In this document: positions 46,547-59,800 of the stretch, piece after piece
How positions within the stretch are numbered: the first letter of the stretch is position 1
Layout of the letters: every line of letters begins with the position of its first letter
Source: Tragulus kanchil
Taxonomy: Eukaryota; Chordata; Mammalia; Artiodactyla; Tragulidae
DNA length: 64,000 nucleotides
Assembly: GCA_022376925.1 (NCBI GenBank)
Contig: JAIOJX010000004.1
Coordinates: 119,933,123-119,997,122 of the forward strand
Direction of reading: 5' to 3'
The notes under the pieces: generated by a model
The model's input: the letters and a program-made list of their open reading frames with translations, nothing else
Databases searched by the model: none
What the model was told of the DNA's origin: nothing
Made by a program: the position numbers and the translations under genes

Positions 46547-46872
46547 TTTTTTTTTTTAATTTTATTTATTTATCTTTTTGGTGGGTGGGGTAGGGAGGGA
46601 GGGGGATGGGCGGGCCACCTCCACTGGTCTTTCATTTCTCTATTTTCATCCGTCTTTGTTCCTTGGCTCCTGTGGGCCTCCCATCACGGTGGCCACTGCC
46701 ATGGCAGAGCACCGGCTCTGGGCTCACGCGCACCAGAGCTCCAGCTCGGCAATTGGACACATCAGTCCAGCCGCTCCATGGCACGTGGGATCTTCCCAGG
46801 CCAGGGATCGAACCGGTGCCCCCTGCACTGCAAGGCAGTGTCCTTACCCACTGGACCACCAGGGGAAGCCCC
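46547..46872 (-). mobile_element. tRNA-Glu SINE with G-rich tail
   Basis: Reverse orientation: A/T tail, G-rich block (46580-46615), ccactggtctttcatttctc, gtgggcctcccatcacggtg, cagggatcgaaccggtgccc, actggaccaccaggggaagc. A perfect 12-bp target duplication, aatttgttcttt, lies at 46535 and 46873. Young by its conservation. Confidence 0.93.
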
Positions 46873-47604
46873 AATTTGTTCTTTATTTCCTTTTTCTCTT
46901 TTCTGGAAAAATCCATTCGTTTTATAGTATTCTGTATTATTAAAAGATATGCATTTATGTACAGAAACAAAGATTTGATCAGTTAATGACTAATAAATTC
47001 TTAATGCTATATTAAAGATAAAAGTATTTATCACACTCACTTAAAAGTTACTCTAAAAATTATTAGGTGATGTAAGTATCAGTTTACTTCAGTAAGTATT
47101 TCTGGACAGAAACTCAACCCTTTTGTAATTACATTTAAGTGTTCACTTTTGTGATGTATTCTCTTTATAGAGAGTGTATTCCCAAGAGTGACTGCTTTGC
47201 TGTAGACTTAGTCTTGCTTCATTTCTGATTAATCGTGTTTGTATGTGTGCATGTATGTATTTCAAGCTTATCCTCTCACTTGTCATAGTTATTCAACTTG
47301 TGTGGATAATAGACCCTGACAATAATTCTATATATAAAAGTGTTTATTCCTGAAAGTTGGTATTTTTGTAATGCTAAGAAGAAGCAGTTTTCTAAGAATT
47401 TATTGTATAATATACAAAGACAGATAAAAGTCTTGTGAGGAGATTTTATATACATATATATTATATGTATATGTATTATATATATTATATATATTTATTA
47501 TATATATATATATTTCTTCCAATAAAACAGCAGGGGACTTTGTCCAGTACCTTTCCATTTTCTGTATTCCCTTTCAATCTCTAGGTTTCTTCAATTTGTT
47601 CTTT

Positions 47605-47930
47605 TTTTTTTTTTTAATTTTATTTATTTATCTTTTTGGTGGGTGGGGTGGGGAGGGGGGGGGATGGGCGGGCCACCTCCACTGGTCTTTCATTTCTCTA
47701 TTTTCATCCGTCTTTGTTCCTTGGCTCCTGTGGGCCTCCCATCACGGTGGCCACTGCCATGGCAGAGCACCGGCTCTGGGCTCACGCGCACCAGAGCTCC
47801 AGCTCGGCAATTGGACACATCAGTCCAGCCGCTCCATGGCACGTGGGATCTTCCCAGGCCAGGGATCGAACCGGTGCCCCCTGCACTGCAAGGCAGTGTC
47901 CTTACCCACTGGACCACCAGGGGAAGCCCC
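47605..47930 (-). mobile_element. tRNA-Glu SINE, D18 second copy
   Basis: Duplicate of 46547-46872. It differs only inside the G-rich block (47638-47672), where G-run lengths change. Confidence 0.93.
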
Positions 47931-48149
47931 AATTTGTTCTTTATTTCCTTTTTCTCTTTTCTGGAAAAATCCATTCGTTTTATAGTATTCTGTATTATTA
48001 AAAGATATGCATTTATGTACAGAAACAAAGATTTGATCAGTTAATGACTAATAAATTCTTAATGCTATATTAAAGATAAAAGTATTTATCACACTCACTT
48101 AAAAGTTACTCTAAAAATTATTAGGTGATGTAAGTATCAGTTTACTTCA

Positions 48150-50241
48150 GTAAGTATTTCTGGACAGAATATCTCAAACCTCCTCAAATTTTATTACATC
48201 AGTTACAACTTATCTTAGTTTCTAAGTGTTCACTTTTGAATCACTATTTTCAAGAGTACATAATAAAACTTACTGACTTTGACTTCTATTTTTCAATGAA
48301 TAGAGTAGTTCCTATCAGTAGCCACTGGGAGGTAGCACATGTATTGTGTTTTCATTATTTTGTGTGTGTGTAAAGTTATAAACTAAGAGTTCATACTACC
48401 TTAAGGTAATGATAGTATGTTTTATTGTTTGCATTAGGTTGGTGTTAAAATAGGCAATTCATAACTATGGTCAGAGTGGTGAACTGCAAAATCTAAACAA
48501 AGAATGCAAACAAATGCCATTTATGCTGTATTTGGAGGATAGTATTTTCCATTGTGGAAAATATATACAATGAAGAATACTTGATATTTTGCCATCTCTA
48601 TCACTTTCTGAAAAATTAAGCAAGAAGAAATCTTATTTATATTCAAGTTGAGAATACTTTAAAAGCAAAAATAGTTATGGTTACATGCCTGAGTTAGAAA
48701 ATAGCATCTAATAAAGGAAGCTGATTTATAGGCCTGCACATACAAAATTCCAGTGGAAACATATCTCTACTCTGCACAAATTTTCTTTTAATATTCATTA
48801 AATTGTTACTGGTATTGAAGTATATTACTGAAAATTGGGACCACATAAAGCTAGTGGAGACCCATGACAATAAGTCAATTTCCTGTTCATACCATGCTAT
48901 TTCAAACTTTATTAATGTGAAATTAACCTCAAAGCATTTTTTCTTGCGGAGGCTAATGATTTTACAGATTTCAAATATTTTGAAGTTTTGCCAATTCTAG
49001 ATAGGTCAAATAAAAAAAATTTTTGCTTGCTTTTTGCTTGAAATATTTGGGATTAGGTTTGACTAATATTGAATTCTAAGTCATTTCCTTCCCAGGACTT
49101 AGTTATAGTTCAGTAATAGTGTGTATAATGGAGAAAAATTTTGTAATAAAATAATAATTGACAAATTGTATCAGAAAAATTACAAAATTAATTTAGTAAG
49201 TATTTCTGGACAGAATATCTCAAACCTCCTCAAATTTTATTACATCAGTTACAACTTATCTTAGTTTCTAAGTGTTCACTTTTGAATCACTATTTTCAAG
49301 AGTACATAATAAAACTTACTGACTTTGACTTCTATTTTTCAATGAATAGAGTAGTTCCTATCAGTAGCCACTGGGAGGTAGCACATGTATTGTGTTTTCA
49401 TTATTTTGTGTGTGTGTAAAGTTATAAACTAAGAGTTCATACTACCTTAAGGTAATGATAGTATGTTTTATTGTTTGCATTAGGTTGGTGTTAAAATAGG
49501 CAATTCATAACTATGGTCAGAGTGGTGAACTGCAAAATCTAAACAAAGAATGCAAACAAATGCCATTTATGCTGTATTTGGAGGATAGTATTTTCCATTG
49601 TGGAAAATATATACAATGAAGAATACTTGATATTTTGCCATCTCTATCACTTTCTGAAAAATTAAGCAAGAAGAAATCTTATTTATATTCAAGTTGAGAA
49701 TACTTTAAAAGCAAAAATAGTTATGGTTACATGCCTGAGTTAGAAAATAGCATCTAATAAAGGAAGCTGATTTATAGGCCTGCACATACAAAATTCCAGT
49801 GGAAACATATCTCTACTCTGCACAAATTTTCTTTTAATATTCATTAAATTGTTACTGGTATTGAAGTATATTACTGAAAATTGGGACCACATAAAGCTAG
49901 TGGAGACCCATGACAATAAGTCAATTTCCTGTTCATACCATGCTATTTCAAACTTTATTAATGTGAAATTAACCTCAAAGCATTTTTTCTTGCGGAGGCT
50001 AATGATTTTACAGATTTCAAATATTTTGAAGTTTTGCCAATTCTAGATAGGTCAAATAAAAAAAATTTTTGCTTGCTTTTTGCTTGAAATATTTGGGATT
50101 AGGTTTGACTAATATTGAATTCTAAGTCATTTCCTTCCCAGGACTTAGTTATAGTTCAGTAATAGTGTGTATAATGGAGAAAAATTTTGTAATAAAATAA
50201 TAATTGACAAATTGTATCAGAAAAATTACAAAATTAATTTA
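48150..50241. repeat. Tandem direct duplication D19, offset 1046
   Basis: Copy 1 is 48150-49195 and copy 2 is 49196-50241, with no extra bases. It overlaps D18, so agtaagtatttctgg is found at 47092, 48150 and 49196. No gene; the repeated 65-residue frame is not recognisable. Confidence 0.96.
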
Positions 50242-50681
50242 TCAAGTACAAGTAATTTACTTGCCAGATAAAGTCTTTAATTGGAATGAAGTCTTAAATC
50301 AGGTCCTTATTAATTTAATTATTGAGCATTTTCGCACTCTACCAGGACAAACCACCTTCAAGAGGAAAAAAGGAAAGAAAAGAAGTGAGAAAACATTTTT
50401 ATGTGATTGTTTGATGAGCTTAAAGAGAAAATCTTGCACCAGCCATGGTTAGGAAATAATGGAGGGTCTAAAATATTCTAAATACTCTCTTTCCTGAATA
50501 TTGACTTGACCTTTTAGAAAATCTAAGCAATAATATTTTATTAATTGTAAGTTGATAACATTAAATGCGGTAACTACTACACTTCCATTGTGAACTTTTG
50601 TTTTGCTCTTTTTTATTCTCCAGATACATAAACTCTGTGGCTATTATAATGAATCAGTCTTTCAGAAAAGAACTCTGGGAT
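50242..50681. other. Non-coding DNA, nothing recognised
   Basis: Unduplicated; an 82-residue frame at 50204-50452 has no recognisable domain. Confidence 0.45.
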
Positions 50682-50867
50682 AGAAGTGAAGTGAAAGTCA
50701 GTCATGTCTGACTCTTTGTGACACCATGGACTGTAGCCTGCCGGGCTCCTCTGTCCATGGAGTGGGTTGCCAGTCCCTTCTCCAGGTTAGCTGCCCAACC
50801 CAGGGATAGAACCGCAGTTTCAAGCATTGCTTGTGGATTCTTTACCATCTGAGCTATCAGGGGAATT
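50682..50867 (-). mobile_element. Bov-tA SINE
   Basis: Plus-strand phrases: gtcatgtctgactctttgtg, accatggactgtagcctgcc, cagtcccttctccag, cccagggatagaaccgcag, accatctgagctatcagggg. Reverse orientation. Confidence 0.9.
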
Positions 50868-51239
50868 TTTGCTCTATAATTTATAGTTACTTTGGAGCAT
50901 ACTAGACAGAAAAACAGAGTTATCACTTTGTATTTTAATCTGATAAATTCTCCTCTCATAGCACAAATTTGCCTATATATGTACCAGAGTATGTCCTCTT
51001 AGCTTTGCAGGTCAACCTTGGACATGAATTCAAATAATTAAAGCCCAAACATTTGATAACCAGAAATAAAGTAGAGGATCTCTTAACCAACCATCATATA
51101 ACTTCCTATTTCATTTAGTCTCTCCATTCCCCTTGAAAACAAAGTAATCCAATGTTTCTGATAGTGAGCAGCAAGTAATTTGACCTCCAGTAAACCTGCA
51201 GCCTTCTACCCTTATCTGTTGCTTATATGCATATCCAGT
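50868..51239. other. Non-coding DNA, nothing recognised
   Basis: Unduplicated AT-rich sequence. Confidence 0.4.
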
Positions 51240-52048
51240 GCATCAGACAAGCTTGTTACTTTCCTGTAATGGAGCATCTTCAAGATAAGTAGAAAAATTA
51301 CTTGTCTGAAGTACAAGATAGTGCTCAGGAACAACAAAAAAGCCAGAACTGCTCCTTTAAGGCATGATTGCCCCAACATTTGAGGAGCTAGAAAAACTGA
51401 CTAGGAGTAGAACTCTGGTCATCACCTCCATTCTCTTCATATGCTTGACTCCTTCTCACCTAAGAGGGGCCTCATGAACATTTCTGTGGATATTCCAGTC
51501 AATGTTAAGACTCTTATGGCCTAGAGATACAAAACTTTGGTACAGTTAGCCTTCAGAGGGACTGACCCAGCAGGCAACTTGAAAAGGACCAACAAAAGGC
51601 TCCTTAGCCAGGAAATGTTAAAGGTGTGCGTTGTCACAATACATTGTAGAAGCACATGATTTAGCTGGGTACTTCCTGTTTGTCCGGTGGACCCTTGTGC
51701 CATGGGGACAGGCATGGCCCAAAGAGTGCATCCGTTTTTAGGGCCATTACTTGGAGAAATGCAGTCAGTCACACTGGATCTATTGACAGTCAGTGTTTGT
51801 AACTGACAACATTGTAACAGAAACTGTCGCTGCTGTTGGAACACTTTACCTCTGTACCTATTAGAAAATCAAGACTTGTTCGCAGTATTTCTCCAGAGAA
51901 AGAGAATACAGGTAATTTACCTCCTTTCTAGTGTGCCTGTGTCTTAACTACAAGGGAGATTGACCAAGAAAAATTCTCGCTTCTGTTTCGGGAAGCCTAA
52001 CTCAGAATGTGGGTAATTCTCCAAATCCAGGAAGAATGTTCAATATTT

Positions 52049-52262
52049 CTGTGTGCTTAGTTGCTCAGTCATGCATGTCCAACTTTTTGAGACTCTGTGG
52101 ACGGTAGCCAGTTAGGCTTCTCTGTCCATGGAATTCACCAGACAAGAATACTGAAGTGGGTAGCCATTCCCTTCTCCAGGGTATCTTCCCAATCCAGGGA
52201 TCAAATCTGGTCCCCTGTATTACAGGCAGATTCTTTACTAGCTGAACTACCAGGGAAGCCCC
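52049..52262 (-). mobile_element. Bov-tA SINE
   Basis: Plus-strand phrases: gtgtgcttagttgctcagtc, caagaatactgaagtgggta, ccattcccttctccagggta, cagggatcaaatctggtccc, gctgaactaccagggaagcc. Reverse orientation. Confidence 0.93.
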
Positions 52263-53138
52263 CTGCATGGCCCCAAAACATACTTAACGTTCACTAGCCT
52301 TAGGGCTAGTTGTTTTTTTTGTTTTCCAAGCATCAGACAAGCTTGTTACTTTCCTGTAATGGAGCATCTTCAAGATAAGTAGAAAAATTACTTGTCTGAA
52401 GTACAAGATAGTGCTCAGGAACAACAAAAAAGCCAGAACTGCTCCTTTAAGGCATGATTGCCCCAACATTTGAGGAGCTAGAAAAACTGACTAGGAGTAG
52501 AACTCTGGTCATCACCTCCATTCTCTTCATATGCTTGACTCCTTCTCACCTAAGAGGGGCCTCATGAACATTTCTGTGGATATTCCAGTCAATGTTAAGA
52601 CTCTTATGGCCTAGAGATACAAAACTTTGGTACAGTTAGCCTTCAGAGGGACTGACCCAGCAGGCAACTTGAAAAGGACCAACAAAAGGCTCCTTAGCCA
52701 GGAAATGTTAAAGGTGTGCGTTGTCACAATACATTGTAGAAGCACATGATTTAGCTGGGTACTTCCTGTTTGTCCGGTGGACCCTTGTGCCATGGGGACA
52801 GGCATGGCCCAAAGAGTGCATCCGTTTTTAGGGCCATTACTTGGAGAAATGCAGTCAGTCACACTGGATCTATTGACAGTCAGTGTTTGTAACTGACAAC
52901 ATTGTAACAGAAACTGTCGCTGCTGTTGGAACACTTTACCTCTGTACCTATTAGAAAATCAAGACTTGTTCGCAGTATTTCTCCAGAGAAAGAGAATACA
53001 GGTAATTTACCTCCTTTCTAGTGTGCCTGTGTCTTAACTACAAGGGAGATTGACCAAGAAAAATTCTCGCTTCTGTTTCGGGAAGCCTAACTCAGAATGT
53101 GGGTAATTCTCCAAATCCAGGAAGAATGTTCAATATTT

Positions 53139-53352
53139 CTGTGTGCTTAGTTGCTCAGTCATGCATGTCCAACTTTTTGAGACTCTGTGGACGGTAGCCA
53201 GTTAGGCTTCTCTGTCCATGGAATTCACCAGACAAGAATACTGAAGTGGGTAGCCATTCCCTTCTCCAGGGTATCTTCCCAATCCAGGGATCAAATCTGG
53301 TCCCCTGTATTACAGGCAGATTCTTTACTAGCTGAACTACCAGGGAAGCCCC
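53139..53352 (-). mobile_element. Bov-tA SINE, D20 second copy
   Basis: Duplicate of 52049-52262. Confidence 0.93.
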
Positions 53353-53424
53353 CTGCATGGCCCCAAAACATACTTAACGTTCACTAGCCTTAGGGCTAGT
53401 TGTTTTTTTTGTTTGTTTTCCAAA

Positions 53425-54242
53425 TCAGTTCATGCTGATTTTACTTATGCAATTACATAATTTAGACAAGTATTATATAAACCCATGGCAAGTAAATGAA
53501 TGAAAGAGGAAACCATTTCTTTGAAAATTTTTGAATAATTGGGAAAAACCTCATGAAGATGAGTTCCTTTAAAAATACTATTAAATTAGGTGTGGGTGGA
53601 AAAATCATTAAACTCTAATAAGATTACTTTTCAGTGTTTTTAGGCTATGTCTTCATTTCCTTTTAAAGGAAGGAAAACTTGAAATCAATTTGGGTATATC
53701 TCTTCATGGTGTTTATAATGAAGGAAATACAGTAGGTAACTTCAATTAGCAAATACATGTTTAAAGTATACTGGCATTATATCAAACATTTATTAGATGG
53801 TTTGAAAATTAGAAATTTTGATCCCAAAACAAGCATGATATTGGAACATGGAGAAGAAATATTCATTTATCAAAATCTGCTACTCAACATCTCATAGAAG
53901 CATTGGAATGGTTTATGGATGGAAATTAATTCTACAATATAGCAAACTTTATTTTATGACTCCTCATTTGAATTGTTTTTTTCTGTGAGCCAAATTTTGA
54001 ATTTTGAGCCCATTGGATAAGGTGGTTTCTCACATACATCTAGATAATTACAGTAAAGATAGTAAATTGAGTACTAGATTTAAGTTACTTTTAAAAAATT
54101 TCATCTAGATCAATTTCCTTATTAATTCAGTTGTACCATATTTAAGAAAACAGGTGAAACAGCAGCCTCAAAATATTTTTGCTAAATTTACACTGCTAAG
54201 GTGAAATGAAGAATGGCAAGTATTACATTTAACTAAGTAAGT
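53425..54242. other. AT-rich non-coding DNA
   Basis: Unduplicated. Nothing recognised. Confidence 0.45.
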
Positions 54243-54466
54243 AATTTTGTTGTTGTGTTGCCAAGTCATGTCCAACTCTTTGTGACAACACAGGCTGTAG
54301 CCCCCCAGGCTCCTCTGTCCGTGGGATTTCCCAGACACAAATGCTGGAGTGGATGGCCGTGTCCCTCTCCAGAGGATTTTCCCCAGCCAGGGGTTGAACC
54401 TGCATCTCCTGCACGTGTTTCCTGTATTGCAGGCAGATTCTTTACCAGTGAGCCACCAGGGAAACC
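54243..54466 (-). mobile_element. Bov-tA SINE
   Basis: Plus-strand phrases: gtcatgtccaactctttgtg, gctgtagccccccaggctcc, cagccaggggttgaacctgc, ttgcaggcagattctttacc, gtgagccaccagggaaacc. Reverse orientation. Confidence 0.92.
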
Positions 54467-56667
54467 AGAATTAATGAATTAAATTATACTTTAAAAAAGA
54501 AGGATTGACAACTTTTGTCTGTCTGCACTAATTTAGTATTCCTACATGTAAGGCAATGTTTAAAAAGGATTGTCAAAAACAGTTGCATACATTATAAAAC
54601 ACAATTAGTTAATATTTTTACTTTTTTCATATTCTATACTATCAGAATCTGTGTTACGCAATTTGTTCATGTTTAATCCATATGTACCATCTCATCAGCT
54701 AGTATTCAAAACTAATAAGCATTTTGGATGCATTCTGCTTGAAAAATGAAGCTTTCTTGATTTGACTGTCTTATGTTATCTCTCTTGGTACAATTATCTC
54801 TGGTCTTAATTGCTACTCACTATTCCTCATATTTATTTAGACTCCGTCTTGGGACAAATTGTTTCTTACTAGATCTTTTCCAATTCTTGCATTGTGTTCA
54901 TGTCTTTAATGTGGCTTAATCATTTTTGTTAAGAATTGGTGATGCTTTTAAGGTCAGAATCCCTACTTTACCTTGATGACCAGCTTCTGGGTTCTAACTG
55001 ACTGGAATTCTCATTTGTGTCCAGTCCTTACTCTTTGAAATCCTGTCTGGTAATAACTTTTTCAGTTCTAATTCCTCGCCTCCCATTTATCACTTGCTAA
55101 ACCCAAATACCTAGAATTTTCATGGAACTGAGCTATCTAAAAATATAGCTATTAATCCTCTTTGATTCCTGGTATCATTTATCTTTCTCTTGTGCTGTTC
55201 TGCTATATTTATTTTTCCAATTTGTTTTTGTTTATCAGCCCATATTTCTGAAACAAATTGATTCTATCTTGTCATATCTAAGCAGAGCTCCATCCATTAT
55301 ACCTTAATATTTTATAAGTCAGTATTGCCTCTAGCTGCATGTAACAGAAAAAACAACTAACGCTTACTTAAACAATTAGTCATTTGTCATTTATTTCTCC
55401 CCTATTACAAAAGTCTGGAGTTAATACCAGTTAAATATTATCAACAGGGATCCAGATTTCTATCTTTTAACTTACTATATAGCTTAGCCCATTACTTTCA
55501 TCATTTTTAGTGGTGTGATGGCTTTTAGTCAATGTTCAGCCCCATTTTCCATTGCAGCAGATTCTTTACCAGTGAGCCATCAGGAAAACCAGAATTAATG
55601 AATTAAATTATACTTTAAAAAAGAAGGATTGACAACTTTTGTCTGTCTGCACTAATTTAGTATTCCTACATGTAAGGCAATGTTTAAAAAGGATTGTCAA
55701 AAACAGTTGCATACATTATAAAACACAATTAGTTAATATTTTTACTTTTTTCATATTCTATACTATCAGAATCTGTGTTACGCAATTTGTTCATGTTTAA
55801 TCCATATGTACCATCTCATCAGCTAGTATTCAAAACTAATAAGCATTTTGGATGCATTCTGCTTGAAAAATGAAGCTTTCTTGATTTGACTGTCTTATGT
55901 TATCTCTCTTGGTACAATTATCTCTGGTCTTAATTGCTACTCACTATTCCTCATATTTATTTAGACTCCGTCTTGGGACAAATTGTTTCTTACTAGATCT
56001 TTTCCAATTCTTGCATTGTGTTCATGTCTTTAATGTGGCTTAATCATTTTTGTTAAGAATTGGTGATGCTTTTAAGGTCAGAATCCCTACTTTACCTTGA
56101 TGACCAGCTTCTGGGTTCTAACTGACTGGAATTCTCATTTGTGTCCAGTCCTTACTCTTTGAAATCCTGTCTGGTAATAACTTTTTCAGTTCTAATTCCT
56201 CGCCTCCCATTTATCACTTGCTAAACCCAAATACCTAGAATTTTCATGGAACTGAGCTATCTAAAAATATAGCTATTAATCCTCTTTGATTCCTGGTATC
56301 ATTTATCTTTCTCTTGTGCTGTTCTGCTATATTTATTTTTCCAATTTGTTTTTGTTTATCAGCCCATATTTCTGAAACAAATTGATTCTATCTTGTCATA
56401 TCTAAGCAGAGCTCCATCCATTATACCTTAATATTTTATAAGTCAGTATTGCCTCTAGCTGCATGTAACAGAAAAAACAACTAACGCTTACTTAAACAAT
56501 TAGTCATTTGTCATTTATTTCTCCCCTATTACAAAAGTCTGGAGTTAATACCAGTTAAATATTATCAACAGGGATCCAGATTTCTATCTTTTTAACTTAC
56601 TATATAGCTTAGCCCATTACTTTCATCATTTTTAGTGGTGTGATGGCTTTTAGTCAATGTTCAGCCT
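54426..56667. repeat. Tandem direct duplication D21, offset about 1124
   Basis: Copy 1 is about 54426-55542 and copy 2 about 55551-56667. The start of copy 2 has several errors (attgcagcagattc versus attgcaggcagattc; ccatcaggaaaacc versus ccaccagggaaacc). A short SINE-head fragment (55551-55590) belongs to this duplication. Confidence 0.94.
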
Positions 56668-56699
56668 CTTCTTTCACAAAATACATGCTTTTGATCTTA

Positions 56700-56860
56700 A
56701 AAATAACTTTTCTGAGGTATAAATTAGTGCAGTAAACTGCACTTACGGAAAGAAATCAATTCGATGAATTTGGTCCTGAGTGTATACATACAGAATTTTC
56801 ACTACAACTAAATAATTAACCATTATCCCTCAAAGTTCCTCTCTGTCCCTTTGTGTTCTG
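56700..56860 (+). mobile_element. Old L1 3' UTR fragment
   Basis: ttctgaggtataaattagtg, cagtaaactgcacttacgg, then gagtgtatacatacagaat resemble the well-known L1M-type 3' region. Strongly diverged. Confidence 0.55.
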
Positions 56861-59800
56861 TTGTGTAGTGAAGATGATACATATCATTTTGAGGTTCTAA
56901 TACTACTAATAATTCCAATATTCATTAACAGATGAACTTGGGCAACTAGTATAATCACTCATGATTTTCTAATCTACAAAATAAAGATAACAAAACCTCA
57001 TTTATAGGGTTGTTATATATTTATATTAATAGATACATACTATCTTATGTGTAGTAAACACCATTAAATGGGGGTCAAATGTAAAAACTTATAACAATAC
57101 AAATAGTATGAGGAAAATCCCAATTACTTCCTGTACTTATTTGTCTAAAACAAAACAGTGGGGCCACTATTTCCAAGAAGATAGATATTTATGTAGATTG
57201 CTTCTCTGTCCCTATTCTCCCAAACATTAGTGCCTCAGTTACAGTTCTTTATTAATAATAATAATAAAACCCATGGTGCATACAGAGATTGAATCCAAGC
57301 TACATTGACTCACTATGGTTGAGTTTTAATCAGGTAACCTCTTTTCCCTCAGTTTTAGGGCCAGAAACCTAAGGCAAAAGTGTGAACTTATGAAATCAAC
57401 ATATTTAGCATATATTTTCAAGCTTAAATAAAAATTCTGATCAATAATTTCTGGAATTACAAAATGAGCTTAACCTAGAAATGGATGCATTGCTGCCTCA
57501 TAAAGTTTGTCCTGTTGAACCATAGTGTGTAGATATTCCTGGGGATTTTTCAGACATTTTCAGTCCGTGGAGCTCTCAGTGTGCCGTTGCTCCAGTGACA
57601 AGTTTATCTCAAAATTTAAATATAAGACATTAAGTATAATTGGAGATTTTTCTTGTAATAAGAACATTTATTGGAAGAATGAAATTCTGGTTACCTCCAA
57701 CATAAATGAAGTAAGTGGACTGTTAAGGAAAACTGGCATTGTGTGATTCCTGATACATCGTTGGATCCAGGGATAAACAAGACCTCATAGATTCAGCTAT
57801 CTGCCCCCAGTGCATTGTCAATTAACTAAACCGTCCTACTCCTTGACTGTGGAAAAGTATGAATGATTTGATGCCTGGGATGTACAAGGGAAAACTGTGC
57901 ATTGCCTCTATTTCAAATAGTTGAGTTGCTGTTATAATTCATCTCCGTGGGTCCAGCCAGTTCAGGCTTACCTGTGCTTTTTCTGTTTTACACACAGAAT
58001 GCTTTTCATTAGGGTTTCTATATCTTATTCTCTAAATGTTCTTATTTTTCTCATGAATGTATCTGACAATTAAAGGTTAGTGGCTGATGCATAAAATATA
58101 TAAGCCATGTAAATAATGGAGACGGCAAGGATTGCAGAGTAAGCCTCAACTAAATTCAAATTTCAGCTCAAATAAGGATTTATTTACCCTAACATCAGGA
58201 TTAGCATTTGGATCAGGATCAAGATCAAGTACTTAGCCTATGTTTCAGTTTCTTTGTATGTAAAATGTGAAATAACATTTTTCCAACAGAACCACAGTAG
58301 GCAATGATGGAGTGCCTGACACAGGCTATCCTTAAAATTTGAAGCTATTACATGTAGAAAGACTTTGTATGATAGTGTGGTATTTCTTATCAAGGAGGCT
58401 TATCAAGAGTGAAACAACAGATATTTTCTCTTCCAATTAACTTACTGGGCTGATATGAAATTATGGTTGACACTTATTTGCGTTATAGGAACTAAACTGT
58501 TAGGGTGTAGAGAGAATGTTCAACAAGTGTCAAGGTTGTAAAGGTGTTTCTTACCAATGAATTGAAGGGTTCATATGGTAGAGCAGAAAACGAGTTAGGT
58601 AAAGAAGCACAGAGTATTAAAAAGTTGAGTTTGGAGAGAAAATATGATTATTTGCTCTGAATCATGGTTATTATCATGATTTTTTTGCTCATCACCCCTC
58701 CATACTGTAAAGATAATAACATTAGAAGGATATTGAGCAAATCAATGTGGATGGTAGTGTATATGGATGAGTGTATATAGACGGATGAATTTGTGTGTGT
58801 GTGCGAGTTTATATTCACACAGTTTGAAAAAGACAGATATTCATTTGTTATTTTTTATCCTTTAACTATTTCATCCCCTCTCTGTTTCTCTTTCATCTCT
58901 CCAAGAACCTTTTACATAAGAAATGTGTTTATTTATGTGGTGATGGACATAAAAATTCAGTCCAAGTTAAAATAACAGCAACCACAGCAACAATATCTTG
59001 GGTACATTTTAAATTCAAACTAATTTAAATTAGCTGAGATTGGAATTACTCTGACCATTTTCTGCCTAGATGAAGCTCTGTTGTGTTATCCTTGACTTAA
59101 ATTTCCATAGAATGTGCAAAATACTGCTTTTTGGAACTCCAAGAAGAAAATATTTTGCAGATAATAACAATCTGCATTTAGAGACAGGAAATTACTAATT
59201 CAGCCATAAAATTTTTCATGTTAAGATGTAAATTTTAAGCTTGCCTGTTGTTTCTAAAGCAGAGAACATGAATATACATATTACAGAGCTATAAATCATA
59301 TTTAACGTAAAGATGAATAACTTTATTAATCCCTCTTGTTTCTTAAAGCCTTTTTGTAATATAAAGGAATGAAAACATCAGTGTATGAAAGTTAGATAAA
59401 GTTCAATGACTTCACACATTTAGCCAAGACTCTAGCTTAAAAATTGCACAAACCCGAAGAGCTTAAGGCCATAACACTCATAAACATTCTACAAATATTT
59501 TGATAGCTATTATATCATGAGCCAATTTGAGAAAATTTTTCTCTTTTTGATTCCAGGCAATTCATATGCTATTGATATATTTGGCAGTGACTATAATTTT
59601 AGAAACCGTTAGAATTAATGAAGTCGTATTTTCTAAGAACAGAAATAGTCACTGCACTGAAACTATTTTGGGGCATTTAGAAATACATTTTATCGCTATT
59701 GTATCTTCTGAATCTTTTATCCTTTTAATTTTGTGGCCAATGACTATTGAAAATACTACCAGGTAGCCAGGATACATGAGTTCTCCATTCCAAAGCCCAC

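Larger units (their letters stand above)
46085..48239. repeat. Tandem direct duplication D18, offset 1058
   Basis: Copy 1 is about 46085-47151 and copy 2 about 47143-48239. The last ~50 bases of copy 1 (from ggacagaaactcaac) are a shortened, garbled version of the ~90 bases after ggacagaatatctc in copy 2, ending in the same gtgttcacttttg. This is the clearest case of a degraded contig end. The unit includes a GC-rich SINE. Confidence 0.94.
51240..53424. repeat. Tandem direct duplication D20, offset 1090
   Basis: Copy 1 is 51240-52328 and copy 2 is 52330-53424. The last bases of copy 1 lack one gttt unit (tttttttgttttccaag versus tttttttgtttgttttccaa). Otherwise the copies look identical, including a Bov-tA SINE and a 107-residue minus-strand frame. 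Confidence 0.96.

Noticed and set aside
46538..46927. Open frames of 112-133 codons over the GC-rich SINE
   Set aside because: They arise from SINE sequence read in several frames and on both strands, as happens at each copy of this element.
48430..48470. Mariner/MADE-like terminal repeat (ttaggttggtg)
   Set aside because: Only about 11-18 bases resemble the mariner end, and no matching inverted end or TA duplication was found.
51521..51844. A small protein-coding gene on the minus strand
   Set aside because: No recognisable domain, no exon signals and no supporting context. Its presence twice is explained by D20 and not by a gene family.
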